A program made the translations under genes and the position numbers. Source: Anaerolineaceae bacterium UBA6073 (GTDB lineage: Bacteria > Chloroflexota > Anaerolineae > Anaerolineales > Anaerolineaceae). From it: DNA of 44,323 nt. Shown here piece after piece: positions 1 to 8,127 of the stretch; within the stretch, counting starts at the first letter, position 1; each line of letters opens with the position of its first letter. Where the stretch lies: assembly GCA_002436085.1 (NCBI GenBank), contig DIXT01000013.1:1-44323 (forward strand). Direction: 5' to 3'. The notes beneath the pieces are model-generated. The model was given only the letters and a program-made list of their open reading frames with translations. It made no database searches and was not told where the DNA came from.

Positions 1-113
1 AGGTGCGCTTCTTCCGGACGGTAGATAATGTGCCCGTAGGAAAAGTAGGTGATTTCTTTCTGCCAGCGCACCGGTTGGCTGGCATCCCGATTTAGCGCCA
101 GGGCGACGAACAA
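1..113 (-). CDS. Partial unidentified reading frame, cut by the window edge
   Basis: On the minus strand the frame is open from a TGA near position 165 down to base 1. A TTG at 111-113 is a possible start. The peptide includes the stretch RWQKEITYFSYGHIIYRPEE, which has gene-like composition and GC-rich third positions. The plus strand is also open in one frame up to a TAG near 103, so the strand is not certain. The region immediately upstream is made of short repeats, so this could be a gene whose upstream part was replaced or interrupted. I do not recognise a family. Confidence 0.35.
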   Translation of the reverse strand, partial: MFVALALNRDASQPVRWQKEITYFSYGHIIYRPEEAH

Positions 114-123
114 GCTTCGCTGG

Positions 124-316
124 CGACCAGTGCCCGTAAGGGTATCAGGGTGATCACGAACCAGTCATTCTGAACGAAGTGAAGAATCTTGGTATTGCAT
201 TGAAAGCAAGACCCTTCGCTCTCGACCTGTACCCGTTAGGGTATCAGGGTGACAAACAAAGGCAAAACAGCAAGACCCTTCGCTTACGACCAGTGCCCGT
301 ATGGGTATCAGGGTGA
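124..316. repeat. Three copies of a 30-bp intergenic repeat
   Basis: A 30-bp unit of the type CGACCAGTGCCCGTAAGGGT followed by ATCAGGGTGA occurs at 124-153, 223-252 and 287-316. Copies two and three belong to a longer 64-bp direct repeat that also carries GCAAGACCCTTCGCT. Each unit contains a short CCC/GGG inverted repeat. No gene is visible between 114 and 341. Confidence 0.7.
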
Positions 317-341
317 CAAACAACCTTCGCGGGGGGGGGGC

Positions 342-923
342 TTAGTGAATGCGCCTGGAGCTGAAAATCAGCAGCGCCATACCCATGAGGATCAGCGCGA
401 CGATGCCGATGCCGACGTAGGCAGCCCTGCCGGAAAAGACGCGCGTGAGCACTCCGGGTCCGCGCGTGGGGGACGGGGTGGGCGTGGCGGTCTGCACCGG
501 CGTCAGGCTGGGCTGGGGGGTGAGCGAGGGGCGCAGCGTGGCGGTTGGCGCGCTGACCGTGCCGCTGGTGAGAGCTGGCTGGGGATTAGTGGCTTTGCGA
601 ATGATCAATTCCTGATCCACCTGCAGGATACTTTCGACTGTGAGGTTGTTCAGCGTGAGCAGCTCATCCAGGCTGATGCCGTAGGCTTGCGCGATGGTAA
701 TGAGAAATTCTCCCGAGCGCACGATGTGCTTGATGCTGCCGTCCGCACCTGGGGTGGACGTGATAAACCCCGGCACGCCCGGCGTGGCTGTCTGCGCGTC
801 TTGCCCCGCCTGGGCGCCCAGCTCCGCTGCCAGCGCTGCCCGACCCGCAGGCACGGCTAATAGAACCCCTCCGATCAAACCCGCGATCAGCAGCAGCGTC
901 AAAACCTTAATTTGATTTCTCAT
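342..923 (-). CDS. Exported LysM-domain protein with C-terminal membrane anchor
   Basis: This 193-residue protein starts with a hydrophobic segment (about residues 7-30) that can act as signal peptide or signal anchor. A LysM domain spans about residues 66-110 (HIVRSGEFLITIAQ, then LDELLTLNNL and QELII), the fold that binds N-acetylglucosamine polymers such as peptidoglycan. A Pro/Thr/Ser linker follows (about 115-155), then a second membrane helix (about 168-188) ending in basic residues. It should sit at the cell surface with LysM facing outward. A TATAAT at 950-955 on the minus strand lies upstream. A run of ten G (331-340) directly follows the stop codon. The long plus-strand frame over this gene is a shadow. 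Confidence 0.85.
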   Translation of the reverse strand: MRNQIKVLTLLLIAGLIGGVLLAVPAGRAALAAELGAQAGQDAQTATPGVPGFITSTPGADGSIKHIVRSGEFLITIAQAYGISLDELLTLNNLTVESILQVDQELIIRKATNPQPALTSGTVSAPTATLRPSLTPQPSLTPVQTATPTPSPTRGPGVLTRVFSGRAAYVGIGIVALILMGMALLIFSSRRIH

Positions 924-949
924 GCAACTTTGGGCGGTAAAGTGATCTG

Positions 950-955
950 ATTATA
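950..955 (-). promoter_or_regulatory. -10 box of the LysM gene
   Basis: On the minus strand this reads TATAAT, 26 bases before the LysM start codon. No good -35 hexamer is visible at the standard spacing. Confidence 0.45.
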
Positions 956-1076
956 CCCTTGCTGGCAGAAGTATGTATGGTGGGGAACAATTTTGCGCGC
1001 TTTCCGTCCTAATGGAGAGTATAAACCGAACCTTGTACCCGCACGCGCCAAATTCGGCGGGCTTTAAGGAAATCGT

Positions 1077-1082
1077 TATAAT
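1077..1082 (+). promoter_or_regulatory. -10 box of the VanW gene
   Basis: TATAAT ends nine bases before the ATG at 1092 and no Shine-Dalgarno sequence lies between them. Transcription would start only a few bases before or at the ATG, so the message may be leaderless. No clear -35 is visible. Confidence 0.5.
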
Positions 1083-1091
1083 CACAACAAT

Positions 1092-2921
1092 ATGGAAACT
1101 AACGGAAAACGCAAACAATCCAAAGCGGAGATCCAACTGCTCTTTATCCTGCTGGTAGGTGTGCTGCTGGCGGCACTGGTCGGCACGGCGGTCCTTTTCG
1201 CCTATGAAACCCGGCACGCCAACACCATCTATCCAGGCGTCAGCGTTGGAAGCGTGGACGTCTCGGACATGACGGTCGGGCAGGCCGTGCTGAAGCTGAA
1301 GGAACAAAGCGACTACTCCACCCAGGGTAAACTGCTGTTCACATTCGGCGAGATGCGCTGGCTATATACCCCCGAACAACTGGGTTATGCCATCAACCCC
1401 TACGTCAGCGCGGAGAAAGCCTTTTCCGTGGGTCGGGACGCGAGCCTTGTACGCAGCCTGGCGGCGCAGCTCAATTCAGCCCGCCAGGGCGTCCGCATCG
1501 GACCCACCGCCACTTACGACCAGCGCCAGGCTTACGCCGTGCTGCAGCAGGTGGCCAGCCAGGTGGATAAGCCGGTTGTGGAAGCGCAAATCACGCTTAA
1601 CGGCACGGACGTGCAGGTGACAGCCGGGCAGATTGGGCGCAGAGTGGACATCACAGCCACGCTGGCACAGCTGGATGAACTCTTGCTGCACGAACGCGAC
1701 GGCATCATCCCCTTGGTCGTGACCGAGCAGCAGCCGGAGATTATGGACGCCCAGGCTGCCGCAGGCCTTGTCCGCGAGATTCTCTCCCAGCCGTTTACGC
1801 TGCAAATGCCGGAGGGCTATGCTGGCTTAGGACCCTGGGTGATAGAGCCGGCGGACCTGGCAAAACTCATTATTATTGAGCGCGGCGGCGTTGGAACAGG
1901 CGCGGAATACGAAATCGCTGTGAACCAGCAGGCTATCAACGGCTACCTGGCCAGGCTGGCGCCCGCGGTGCGGACAGAACCAGTGAACGCGCGCTTCATC
2001 TTCAATGACGATACCCGTCAGTTGGAAGTTATCCAAGCCGCGACCATAGGGCAGGCGCTAAACCTGGAAGCCAGCGTGCAAACGGTGCTGGACGCCCTGC
2101 AAAGCGGAGCGCACTCCGCCCAACTGGTGATGGAGTACGTTGACCCGCAGGTGAAGGACGACGCGACCGCCGAAAGCCTGGGGATTACCGAACTGGTCAT
2201 CGCCGAAACCTCGTACTTCTTTGGCTCTGACGACGCGCGCATCCAGAACATCGGCGCGGCTGCCAGCAGTTTTCATGGGCTGCTCATTCCGCCCGGCGCC
2301 ACCTTCTCAATGGCAAGCCAGCTGACCGACATCAGCTTTGAAAACGGGTACGCGGAAGCGCTGATTATCGTCGGTGGCGAAACGGTGAAAGGTGTCGGCG
2401 GCGGAGTATGCCAGGTGAGCACCACACTCTTCCGCACGGCTTTCTTCGGCGGCTTCCCCATCGTGGAAAGGCACGCGCACGCCTACCGGGTGGGCTATTA
2501 CGAACAGCGCTCCAACGGCGGGCGCGATACCAACCTGGCCGGCCTGGACGCGACCGTGTACGTCCCGCTGGTGGATTTTAAATTCGTCAACGACACGCCT
2601 TATTGGCTGCTGATGGAAACCTACCTGCGCGGTTACTCCCTGACCTGGAAGTTCTACTCCACCAGCGACGGACGCAGCGTGGAATGGAATACCACCGGCG
2701 TGACCAACGTGCAGCCCCCGCCCGAGCCGCTTTACCGCGAGAACCCCGAGTTACCCGCTGGCACTATCAAGCAGGTGGACTGGGCGGTGGAAGGCGCTTC
2801 AGTTTTCGTGACGCGCAATGTCTACCGCGGCGGTGCGCTGTACTTCAACGACAGCTTCGAGACAAACTACATCCCCTGGCAGGCAATCTACGAGTACGGA
2901 CCTGGCACCGACGTGCCCTAA
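1092..2921 (+). CDS. VanW family protein with peptidoglycan-binding-like domains
   Basis: The 609-residue protein has a cytoplasmic basic N terminus and one membrane helix (about residues 14-36), then a long extracytoplasmic part. Two repeated regions resemble PG_binding_4 domains (about 45-150 and 200-330), starting with the typical YPGVSVGSVDVSDMTVGQA pattern. The VanW domain follows (about 370-500), recognisable by FSMASQLTD, GGGVCQVSTTLF and HAHAYRVGYY. A C-terminal beta-rich region closes the protein. VanW occurs in some vancomycin-resistance clusters, but its biochemical role is not settled and this architecture is common in bacteria without such resistance. A role in cell-wall interaction is inferred. 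It precedes a Trm112-like gene and an LCP gene on the same strand. Confidence 0.9.
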   Translation: METNGKRKQSKAEIQLLFILLVGVLLAALVGTAVLFAYETRHANTIYPGVSVGSVDVSDMTVGQAVLKLKEQSDYSTQGKLLFTFGEMRWLYTPEQLGYAINPYVSAEKAFSVGRDASLVRSLAAQLNSARQGVRIGPTATYDQRQAYAVLQQVASQVDKPVVEAQITLNGTDVQVTAGQIGRRVDITATLAQLDELLLHERDGIIPLVVTEQQPEIMDAQAAAGLVREILSQPFTLQMPEGYAGLGPWVIEPADLAKLIIIERGGVGTGAEYEIAVNQQAINGYLARLAPAVRTEPVNARFIFNDDTRQLEVIQAATIGQALNLEASVQTVLDALQSGAHSAQLVMEYVDPQVKDDATAESLGITELVIAETSYFFGSDDARIQNIGAAASSFHGLLIPPGATFSMASQLTDISFENGYAEALIIVGGETVKGVGGGVCQVSTTLFRTAFFGGFPIVERHAHAYRVGYYEQRSNGGRDTNLAGLDATVYVPLVDFKFVNDTPYWLLMETYLRGYSLTWKFYSTSDGRSVEWNTTGVTNVQPPPEPLYRENPELPAGTIKQVDWAVEGASVFVTRNVYRGGALYFNDSFETNYIPWQAIYEYGPGTDVP

Positions 2922-3026
2922 ACCCCCACGGCACGGGCAAAAGCCGCCTTATGGTAAAATGAATGCGTCTGATTTTTCCTGACCTATACTGCCACACCAG
3001 GAACGGACATAGAAACTGGAGGACCT

Positions 3027-3248
3027 GTGATTGATCAAGAATTATTGAACCTGCTGCGCTGCCCTGTTTGCGTAAAAGAACAGAAAGGCGTACTGGAACT
3101 TTACCGCGAAAGCTGGCTGATTTGCCCCGACTGTGGCCGGAAATATCCCATCTGGGATGACATTCCGGTCATGCTGATTGACGAGGGCGACAAGTGGGCG
3201 AAGACCGAGAAAGAAGCCCTACCGGTACCGCCTCCGCAGGAAGGTTAA
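3027..3248 (+). CDS. Trm112 family zinc-ribbon-like protein
   Basis: The 73-residue protein starts at GTG, with GGAGG five bases upstream supporting that choice. It has two CxxC pairs (LRCPVC near residue 10, ICPDCGRKYPI near 35) and the family ending DDIPVMLIDE. In other organisms Trm112-like proteins bind and stabilise methyltransferases; in bacteria the small homologues are often called YcaR-like and their partner is usually unknown. Both cysteine pairs are intact, so metal binding is plausible. The nearest neighbours are envelope genes, which gives no direct clue to a partner. Confidence 0.85.
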   Translation: MIDQELLNLLRCPVCVKEQKGVLELYRESWLICPDCGRKYPIWDDIPVMLIDEGDKWAKTEKEALPVPPPQEG

Positions 3249-3264
3249 AGCAATTATTTTCAAA

Positions 3265-3287
3265 CGCCTGGGGTCATTCACCAGGCG
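3265..3287 (+). terminator. Possible weak terminator hairpin
   Basis: CGCCTGG (3265-3271) pairs with CCAGGCG (3281-3287) around a nine-base loop, followed by CTTTG. The U tract is poor, so this may attenuate rather than terminate transcription into the LCP gene. Confidence 0.4.
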
Positions 3288-3305
3288 CTTTGTAACAAGG
3301 CAACT

Positions 3306-4715
3306 ATGAAACGATTTTTGGCAAAACTTAAGGGCGCGCTGCCTGAAAAACGGAAGACGCGCGTCATCTTGGGCGTGCTGGTCGCGCTCGGCATCATTGG
3401 CGCGGTCGTGTTGGGCAACTTCACCAATAATTTTGTGGCGGGCATGAGCATTCTGAACCTGCCTGGCGTTCCGGTGCTTTCCGGGAACGCCCCGAGCACA
3501 GGGCAGACTCCCGGCGCGGAAGAAACGCCGCTAGTCGCGACCATGCAGCCGATTATGGAAACCCAGGAAGCCTGGGATGGAAAATCGCGCGTGAATCTGC
3601 TGATTATGGGTTTGGACTCCAGAGACCTGGAGGCGACTGCCCCGCGCACAGACACCATGATTCTATTTACGATGGACCCGGTGAACCTCACCGCGGGCAT
3701 GATTTCAATCCCGCGCGACCTGTGGGTCAAAATCCACGGCGCGGATTACGGCAAAATAAACACCGCCTACAGCATTGGCGAGGCTTACAAGCTGCCGGGC
3801 GGCGGGCCGGCGCTGGCAGCAAAGACCGTGGAAGATTTGCTCGGCGTACCGATTCAGTATTACGCCCAGCTGGACTTTGAAGCGTTCATCAAATTCATTG
3901 ACCACATTGAGGGTGTGAAAATCAACATTCCGGAACGCATTCAGCTGGATGTGGTTGGCACAAAACTTTCCATGTGGGTGGATCCCGGGGTAGTGACGCT
4001 GCCCGGGCAGTGGGCGCTGGCTTACGTGCGCGCGCGCGGCACTGCCGGTGGTGATTTTGACCGCGCAGCCCGCCAGCAGCAGGTCATCCTGGCAATCCGG
4101 GACCGCGTCCTGGATTTCAATATGATGCCGACTTTGATTGCCAAGTCCGGCGAGATTTACGCGGACCTCTCGTCGGGTATCCGCACTAATCTGGCGCCGG
4201 ATGAGGTCATCAAACTGGGGCTCAAGGTGCTCGATATTCCGCGCGAATCCATTAAGCAGGCGGTCATTGACGGTAAGTACGTGAACTTCGGACGTTCGCC
4301 TGATGGGTTGGAAATTCTGCGCCCAATTCCGGATAAAATCCGCGAACTGCGCGATGAAATCTTTTACGGCGTGGAAGCCGGCGCAAACTCCGTGCAGGAT
4401 GCTCAGACACGCTTGCAGGACGAGCAAGCCCGGGTTTCCATCCTGAACTCTTCCAGCAGCGCCGGCCTGGCCGCAAAGACCGGAGAGTACCTGAAGGGCC
4501 AGGGGCTGAACATCGTTGAGCAAACTGACTCCGGCTATCAGGTCTATACGCGCATCACGCTCTACGGCAGCAAGCCGTACACGCTCCGGTACCTGGCGGA
4601 CTTCTTTAAGGTAAGTTCCCCCGGCAATATCGTTTACGCCTACGATCCCAATGCTACAGTGGATATCGTCGTGGAACTGGGCGACGATTGGGCTGGCGCG
4701 AACACTCTGCCCTGA
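3306..4715 (+). CDS. LytR-CpsA-Psr (LCP) family protein with LytR_C domain
   Basis: The 469-residue protein has one N-terminal membrane helix (about 19-38), a low-complexity linker, then the LCP catalytic domain (about 95-270). Family marks are LLIMGLDSRD, TDTMILFTMDP, SIPRDLWVKI, GKINTAYSIGEAY and FDRAARQQQVI. The C-terminal part (about 375-469) fits the LytR_C domain (VSILNSSSSAGLAAKTGEYL). LCP enzymes attach undecaprenyl-linked glycopolymers to peptidoglycan outside the membrane. AAGG sits shortly before the ATG. The gene ends at a strong bidirectional terminator and is one of two LCP genes in this window. Confidence 0.93.
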   Translation: MKRFLAKLKGALPEKRKTRVILGVLVALGIIGAVVLGNFTNNFVAGMSILNLPGVPVLSGNAPSTGQTPGAEETPLVATMQPIMETQEAWDGKSRVNLLIMGLDSRDLEATAPRTDTMILFTMDPVNLTAGMISIPRDLWVKIHGADYGKINTAYSIGEAYKLPGGGPALAAKTVEDLLGVPIQYYAQLDFEAFIKFIDHIEGVKINIPERIQLDVVGTKLSMWVDPGVVTLPGQWALAYVRARGTAGGDFDRAARQQQVILAIRDRVLDFNMMPTLIAKSGEIYADLSSGIRTNLAPDEVIKLGLKVLDIPRESIKQAVIDGKYVNFGRSPDGLEILRPIPDKIRELRDEIFYGVEAGANSVQDAQTRLQDEQARVSILNSSSSAGLAAKTGEYLKGQGLNIVEQTDSGYQVYTRITLYGSKPYTLRYLADFFKVSSPGNIVYAYDPNATVDIVVELGDDWAGANTLP

Positions 4716-4734
4716 CGGCCTATGCACAAACACC

Positions 4735-4762
4735 AAAAAGCTGACGAAACGTCAGCTTTTTT
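4735..4762. terminator. Bidirectional rho-independent terminator
   Basis: A perfect 12-bp stem (4735-4746 with 4750-4761) with an AAA loop has A residues on its left side and T residues on its right. It lies between the convergent LCP gene (plus) and the small membrane protein gene (minus), and can end transcription from both sides. Confidence 0.92.
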
Positions 4763-4778
4763 GATTGCAAGGAAGCAT

Positions 4779-5144
4779 TCAGGGAAGTATGGTGGGGTTG
4801 GGCGGCGCGCTCTGCAGCAAGCCAGCCAGTGAGACCAGCGCGCGGGCTGCGTCCTCCGAGCCGCCGCTGGCCAGCAGTTCCTGGGCTTGCGCGATGAGCG
4901 CCGCGGAGGGGTCGGGGTCGTTCAGCAGCGCCAGCCGGCTGAGCGCGCGTTCCGGGTTTGGCGCGGCCTGATAAGCGCGCGCAATGTCCAGCCGGTATTC
5001 CGCCTTGGCTTGCGGGCTGAGCTCTTGCGGCAGGGCGACCTGGTGCACAACCGGGGCAATCACCAGGGAGATAAGCAAGCCCAGCGCGGCTCCGAGGATG
5101 AGCCCGGTAATCAGATACAGGTGGGATTGATTGTTAGTTTCCAT
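4779..5144 (-). CDS. Small membrane-anchored helical protein, paralogue of its upstream neighbour
   Basis: The preferred start gives METNNQSHLY at 5144 (121 residues); an in-frame ATG at 5198 would add 18 residues but lies inside the upstream gene. One strong membrane helix (about residues 9-30) is followed by an alpha-helical, alanine-rich domain of roughly 90 residues. This domain resembles the neighbour at 5134-5520: both have a Tyr-Lys/Arg-x-Asp stretch and an NxxxALxxLA pattern similar to one TPR-like hairpin. The start overlaps the preceding gene by 11 bases, so the two are probably translationally coupled. No known family recognised. Confidence 0.75.
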   Translation of the reverse strand: METNNQSHLYLITGLILGAALGLLISLVIAPVVHQVALPQELSPQAKAEYRLDIARAYQAAPNPERALSRLALLNDPDPSAALIAQAQELLASGGSEDAARALVSLAGLLQSAPPNPTILP

Positions 5145-5520
5145 CGGCGCTGCGCCCTCCCAGCCATTCCTGATATGCCGCGGGGTCAACCGCGTCAATA
5201 AGCGCTTTGATGAGGCTTATGTCGCTTTCCTGATAGCCGACGCCCTGGGCGTAGTTTACGGCGTTCACCAGCAGGGAGTAGGGGTCTTCCGGCTCAACCC
5301 GCGCCAGGCTGTCCAGCGCGGCATTCAGGTTCTGGTCTTGCGCGTAGATTTCAGCGACCATAAGGGTCAGGTCGGTCTTGTAATCCGCGCGCAGTTGGTT
5401 CAGGTCGGCGTTTTTAGGGGCGGCAGCCGGCATAAAAAGCCAGCCAAACGCCAGGTCTGCCCCTGCCCCAAGCAAAATCGCCAGGAGGAAAAATAAGATG
5501 CGCAGCCCTTTTTTCTGCAT
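5134..5520 (-). CDS. Small membrane-anchored helical protein (first of a paralogous pair)
   Basis: The 128-residue protein has a basic start and a hydrophobic segment (about residues 7-30), then a soluble helical domain (DYKTDLTLMVAEIYAQ, NAALDSLARVEPEDPYSLL). This resembles one TPR-like repeat. It lies 13 bases downstream of hutU and overlaps the next gene, so the three appear to form one transcription unit. The membrane helix plus helical-hairpin layout suggests a scaffold or interaction role, but this is inference. No known family recognised. Confidence 0.75.
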   Translation of the reverse strand: MQKKGLRILFFLLAILLGAGADLAFGWLFMPAAAPKNADLNQLRADYKTDLTLMVAEIYAQDQNLNAALDSLARVEPEDPYSLLVNAVNYAQGVGYQESDISLIKALIDAVDPAAYQEWLGGRSADGN

Positions 5521-5533
5521 GTCGGTTCGCCCC

Positions 5534-7192
5534 TTATTCTTCCGGCAGCATCGGGATTTTTACACCGTGTTCGCGCGCAAACTGAATTGCCTGGGGGTAG
5601 CCCGCGTCGGCGTGCCGCACAACGCCCAAGCCTGGGTCAGCGGTGAGCACGCGCTGCAGGCGGGCAGCTGCCTCGGGCGTGCCGTCCGCGACAATGACCT
5701 GCCCGGCATGCTGGCTAAAGCCGATGCCCACGCCGCCGCCGTGGTGGAAAGAGACCCAGGTGGCGCCGTTCACGGCGTTAATCATGGCATTCAGGATTGG
5801 CCAGTCGCTCACCGCGTCGCTGCCGTCCAGCATAGCTTCAGTCTCGCGGTTGGGGGAAGCCACCGAGCCGGCATCCAGGTGGTCGCGCCCGATGACAATT
5901 GGCGCGCTGATGATGCCCTGCGCGACCAACTCGTTAAAGCGCAAGCCGGCGCGGGCACGTTCGCCGTAGCCCAGCCAGCAAATGCGCGCAGGCAGCCCCT
6001 GGAAGGGCACCTTCTCGCGCGCCATGCGAATCCAGCGCTGCAGGTGCAGGTCCTCAGGGAAAAGCTGCGCAATGGCTTCGTCGGTGCGGTAGATATCTTC
6101 CGGGTCGCCGGAGAGCGCCACCCAGCGGAAAGGTCCTTTGCCTTCGCAAAAGAGCGGGCGGATATAGGCGGGCACAAAGCCCGGGAAGTCAAAAGCCTGC
6201 TTCACGCCCCAGTCATAGGCGCGCTGGCGCAGGTTGTTGCCGTAATCAAACACTTCCGCGCCTTTTTTCTGGAAAGCCAGCATGGCTTCCACGTGGCGCG
6301 CCATGGATTCCTGGGAGCGCTCGGCGTAGCGTTTGGGGTCGGCAGCGCGCAGCGCGTCCGCTTCCTCCACGCTCATGCCAGCCGGCACGTAGCTCATGAT
6401 GTCGTGCGCCGGGGTCTGGTCGGTCACCACGTCCGGGATAACCCCGCGCATTTCCAGCTCCGGGAAGATTTGGGCGGCGTTGCCAATCAAGCCGATGGAC
6501 TTGGGGATGCCTTGCTGCACCGCCTCTTCCACCATGGTCATCGCGTCTTCCAGGTCATCGGTCAGCGCGTCCACATAGCCGATTTCCAGCCTGCGGCGCG
6601 CGCGTTCGCGGTCCACTTCCACCACCAGCCCGACGCCTTCGTTCATGGTGACGGCCAGCGGCTGCGCTCCGCCCATGCCGCCCAGGCCTGCCGTTAGCAC
6701 GAATTTGCCCTTGAGCGACGGCCAGCCCTTTTGCTTCGCCAGCGAACCCAGCGTTTCGTAGGTGCCCTGCAGGATGCCCTGCGTGCCAATGTAAATCCAC
6801 GAGCCGGCGGTCATCTGACCGTACATGATCAGCCCCTTGGCAGCCAAGGCGTCAAAATGCTCCTGCGTAGCCCAATGCGGCACCAGGTTGGAGTTGGCAA
6901 TCAACACGCGCGGAGCGTCCAGGTGGGATTTAAAGACCGCCACCGGCTTGCCGGACTGCACCAACAGGGTTTCATCCGGTTCCAACGCGCGCAGGGAACT
7001 CAAAATCGCGTCAAAGGCTTCCCAGGAGCGCGCAGCCTGACCGCGCCCTCCGTAGACCACCAATTCGGCAGGTTTTTCTGCTACCTCAGGGTCCAGGTTG
7101 TTCTGGAGCATACGGTATGCCGCTTCGATGAGCCAGTTTTTGCAGCTAAGCTGTGTGCCACGCGGCGCGCGGACAGTTCTTGGTTCAGACAT
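5534..7192 (-). CDS. hutU: Urocanate hydratase
   Basis: This enzyme converts urocanate to 4-imidazolone-5-propionate in histidine degradation, using tightly bound NAD+ as an electrophile. The 552-residue length is typical. Visible family signatures are LVVYGGRGQAARSWEAFD near the N terminus, the dinucleotide-binding stretch LTAGLGGMGGAQPLAVTMN, YGNNLRQRAYDWG, FPGFVPAYIRPLFCEGKGPF, and PARICWLGYGERARAGL, whose Cys corresponds to the active-site cysteine of the family. The end, IVIGRDHLDAGSVASPNRET and FHHGGGVGIGFSQHAGQ, is also highly conserved. AGGAGG lies before the ATG and a TATAAT at 7227-7232 upstream. No hutH, hutI or hutG is adjacent. Confidence 0.98.
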   Translation of the reverse strand: MSEPRTVRAPRGTQLSCKNWLIEAAYRMLQNNLDPEVAEKPAELVVYGGRGQAARSWEAFDAILSSLRALEPDETLLVQSGKPVAVFKSHLDAPRVLIANSNLVPHWATQEHFDALAAKGLIMYGQMTAGSWIYIGTQGILQGTYETLGSLAKQKGWPSLKGKFVLTAGLGGMGGAQPLAVTMNEGVGLVVEVDRERARRRLEIGYVDALTDDLEDAMTMVEEAVQQGIPKSIGLIGNAAQIFPELEMRGVIPDVVTDQTPAHDIMSYVPAGMSVEEADALRAADPKRYAERSQESMARHVEAMLAFQKKGAEVFDYGNNLRQRAYDWGVKQAFDFPGFVPAYIRPLFCEGKGPFRWVALSGDPEDIYRTDEAIAQLFPEDLHLQRWIRMAREKVPFQGLPARICWLGYGERARAGLRFNELVAQGIISAPIVIGRDHLDAGSVASPNRETEAMLDGSDAVSDWPILNAMINAVNGATWVSFHHGGGVGIGFSQHAGQVIVADGTPEAAARLQRVLTADPGLGVVRHADAGYPQAIQFAREHGVKIPMLPEE

Positions 7193-7226
7193 CGGGTGAG
7201 ACCTCCTGAAACATGGTGATAATGTG

Positions 7227-7232
7227 ATTATA
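7227..7232 (-). promoter_or_regulatory. -10 box of hutU
   Basis: Reads TATAAT on the minus strand, 34 bases before the hutU start codon and upstream of its AGGAGG ribosome binding site. The -35 is not obvious. Confidence 0.5.
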
Positions 7233-7242
7233 CATCAGCGCA

Positions 7243-8112
7243 TTAGTCCGACCGGACGCAAAGTTCCTGCCAGCGCTTGAATAACTTTTCGATATATGGG
7301 GTCACCTTCTCGTCATATGATGGATAGGCGAAGCCAAAATGCTCCCCCACCTGCCGGCTGGCATGCCGGAAGAGCCTTTGCGCGGCAAAAAGCGCTTGCC
7401 AGCAGTAGGCGGGTTTGTCCAGGCGGCAGGTGTTCATCAACAGGTCCCATTCGGGCGGGTCCAGGTGCGCTTGCAGGTACTTGTACTGCTTGCCCAACTG
7501 CACCTGATAACCCTGGTGCGCCCCGACCGAACAGGCGAGCATCTTGAGCAGTTTCTGGCGGATGATAGCTTCCATGTGTCAGACGGCATACAGATGCTCC
7601 TGCCGGCACAAGCCTTTGGCTACGTAGGGGCTGACCCACCAGAATTCGTTGCAGCAGTCCTCGAAAGCTTTGGCGCTGGGCGGCTGGATTTGAAATGGCG
7701 CTGTCGAAGGCTCGGGCAGGTCGGCTGCCAGGTGGTCCTTGTCCAGCAGGACGCGCCACAGCCCCTCCCCGTTGATCATCTCCCGCAGCCGGGCGGGCGG
7801 ATAGAGGCTCAGGTCAATGCGGTTGCCGTCTTCAAAGAGCATCAGATATGCCAGGTCGGGTTTTTCGGGTGGGTTTTCCCCCATTTCGTCCGGTTTCTGC
7901 ATGATCAGGCGGCTGCCAAAGCTGTCCAGCCAGGCTTCACTCCCCCGGAAGGAATCCAGGTCGTTCACAAAATAGACAATGTCAAAATCCTGCAGGTCGT
8001 CGCGCGGAGCGTCCGGGTTCGCGCGGGAGCCCGAAAGCAAGACGAGCCGCACGCGTGCGTCTTTCAGGGCAAAATCCTGAATCAGCGCAACCATTGTCTC
8101 TTCAGAGCGCAT
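7243..8112 (-). pseudogene. Aminoglycoside 6-adenylyltransferase-like gene interrupted by an in-frame TGA
   Basis: The reading frame from 8112 to 7243 would encode about 289 residues, normal for the ANT(6)/AadE-type family. One in-frame TGA at codon 178 (7579-7581) splits it into an N-terminal part of 177 residues and a C-terminal part of 110. The first part has the nucleotidyltransferase core (LLSGSRANPD, DDLQDFDIVYFV, GNRIDLSLYP) and ends FWWVSPYVAKGLCRQEHLYAV. The second continues the family sequence (MLACSVGAHQGYQVQLGKQYKYL, HFGFAYPSYDEKV). No frameshift is involved, as both parts are in one frame. AAGGAGGAGG precedes the start and the VOC gene ends 15 bases upstream. The cause could be a nonsense mutation or a sequencing error. 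Chromosomal homologues of this kind need not confer resistance. Confidence 0.85.
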
Positions 8113-8127
8113 GTCCTCCTCCTTAGT

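Noticed and set aside
1092..2921. Vancomycin resistance locus
   Set aside because: Only a VanW-type domain is present; vanH, vanA/B or vanX-like genes are absent from the window.
5498..6697. Long plus-strand reading frame over hutU
   Set aside because: It is the opposite-strand shadow of urocanate hydratase, a clear full-length gene.
7579..7581. TGA read as selenocysteine
   Set aside because: Family members have no catalytic Cys or Sec at this place and no convincing SECIS-type hairpin follows; TGA is an ordinary stop elsewhere in the window.
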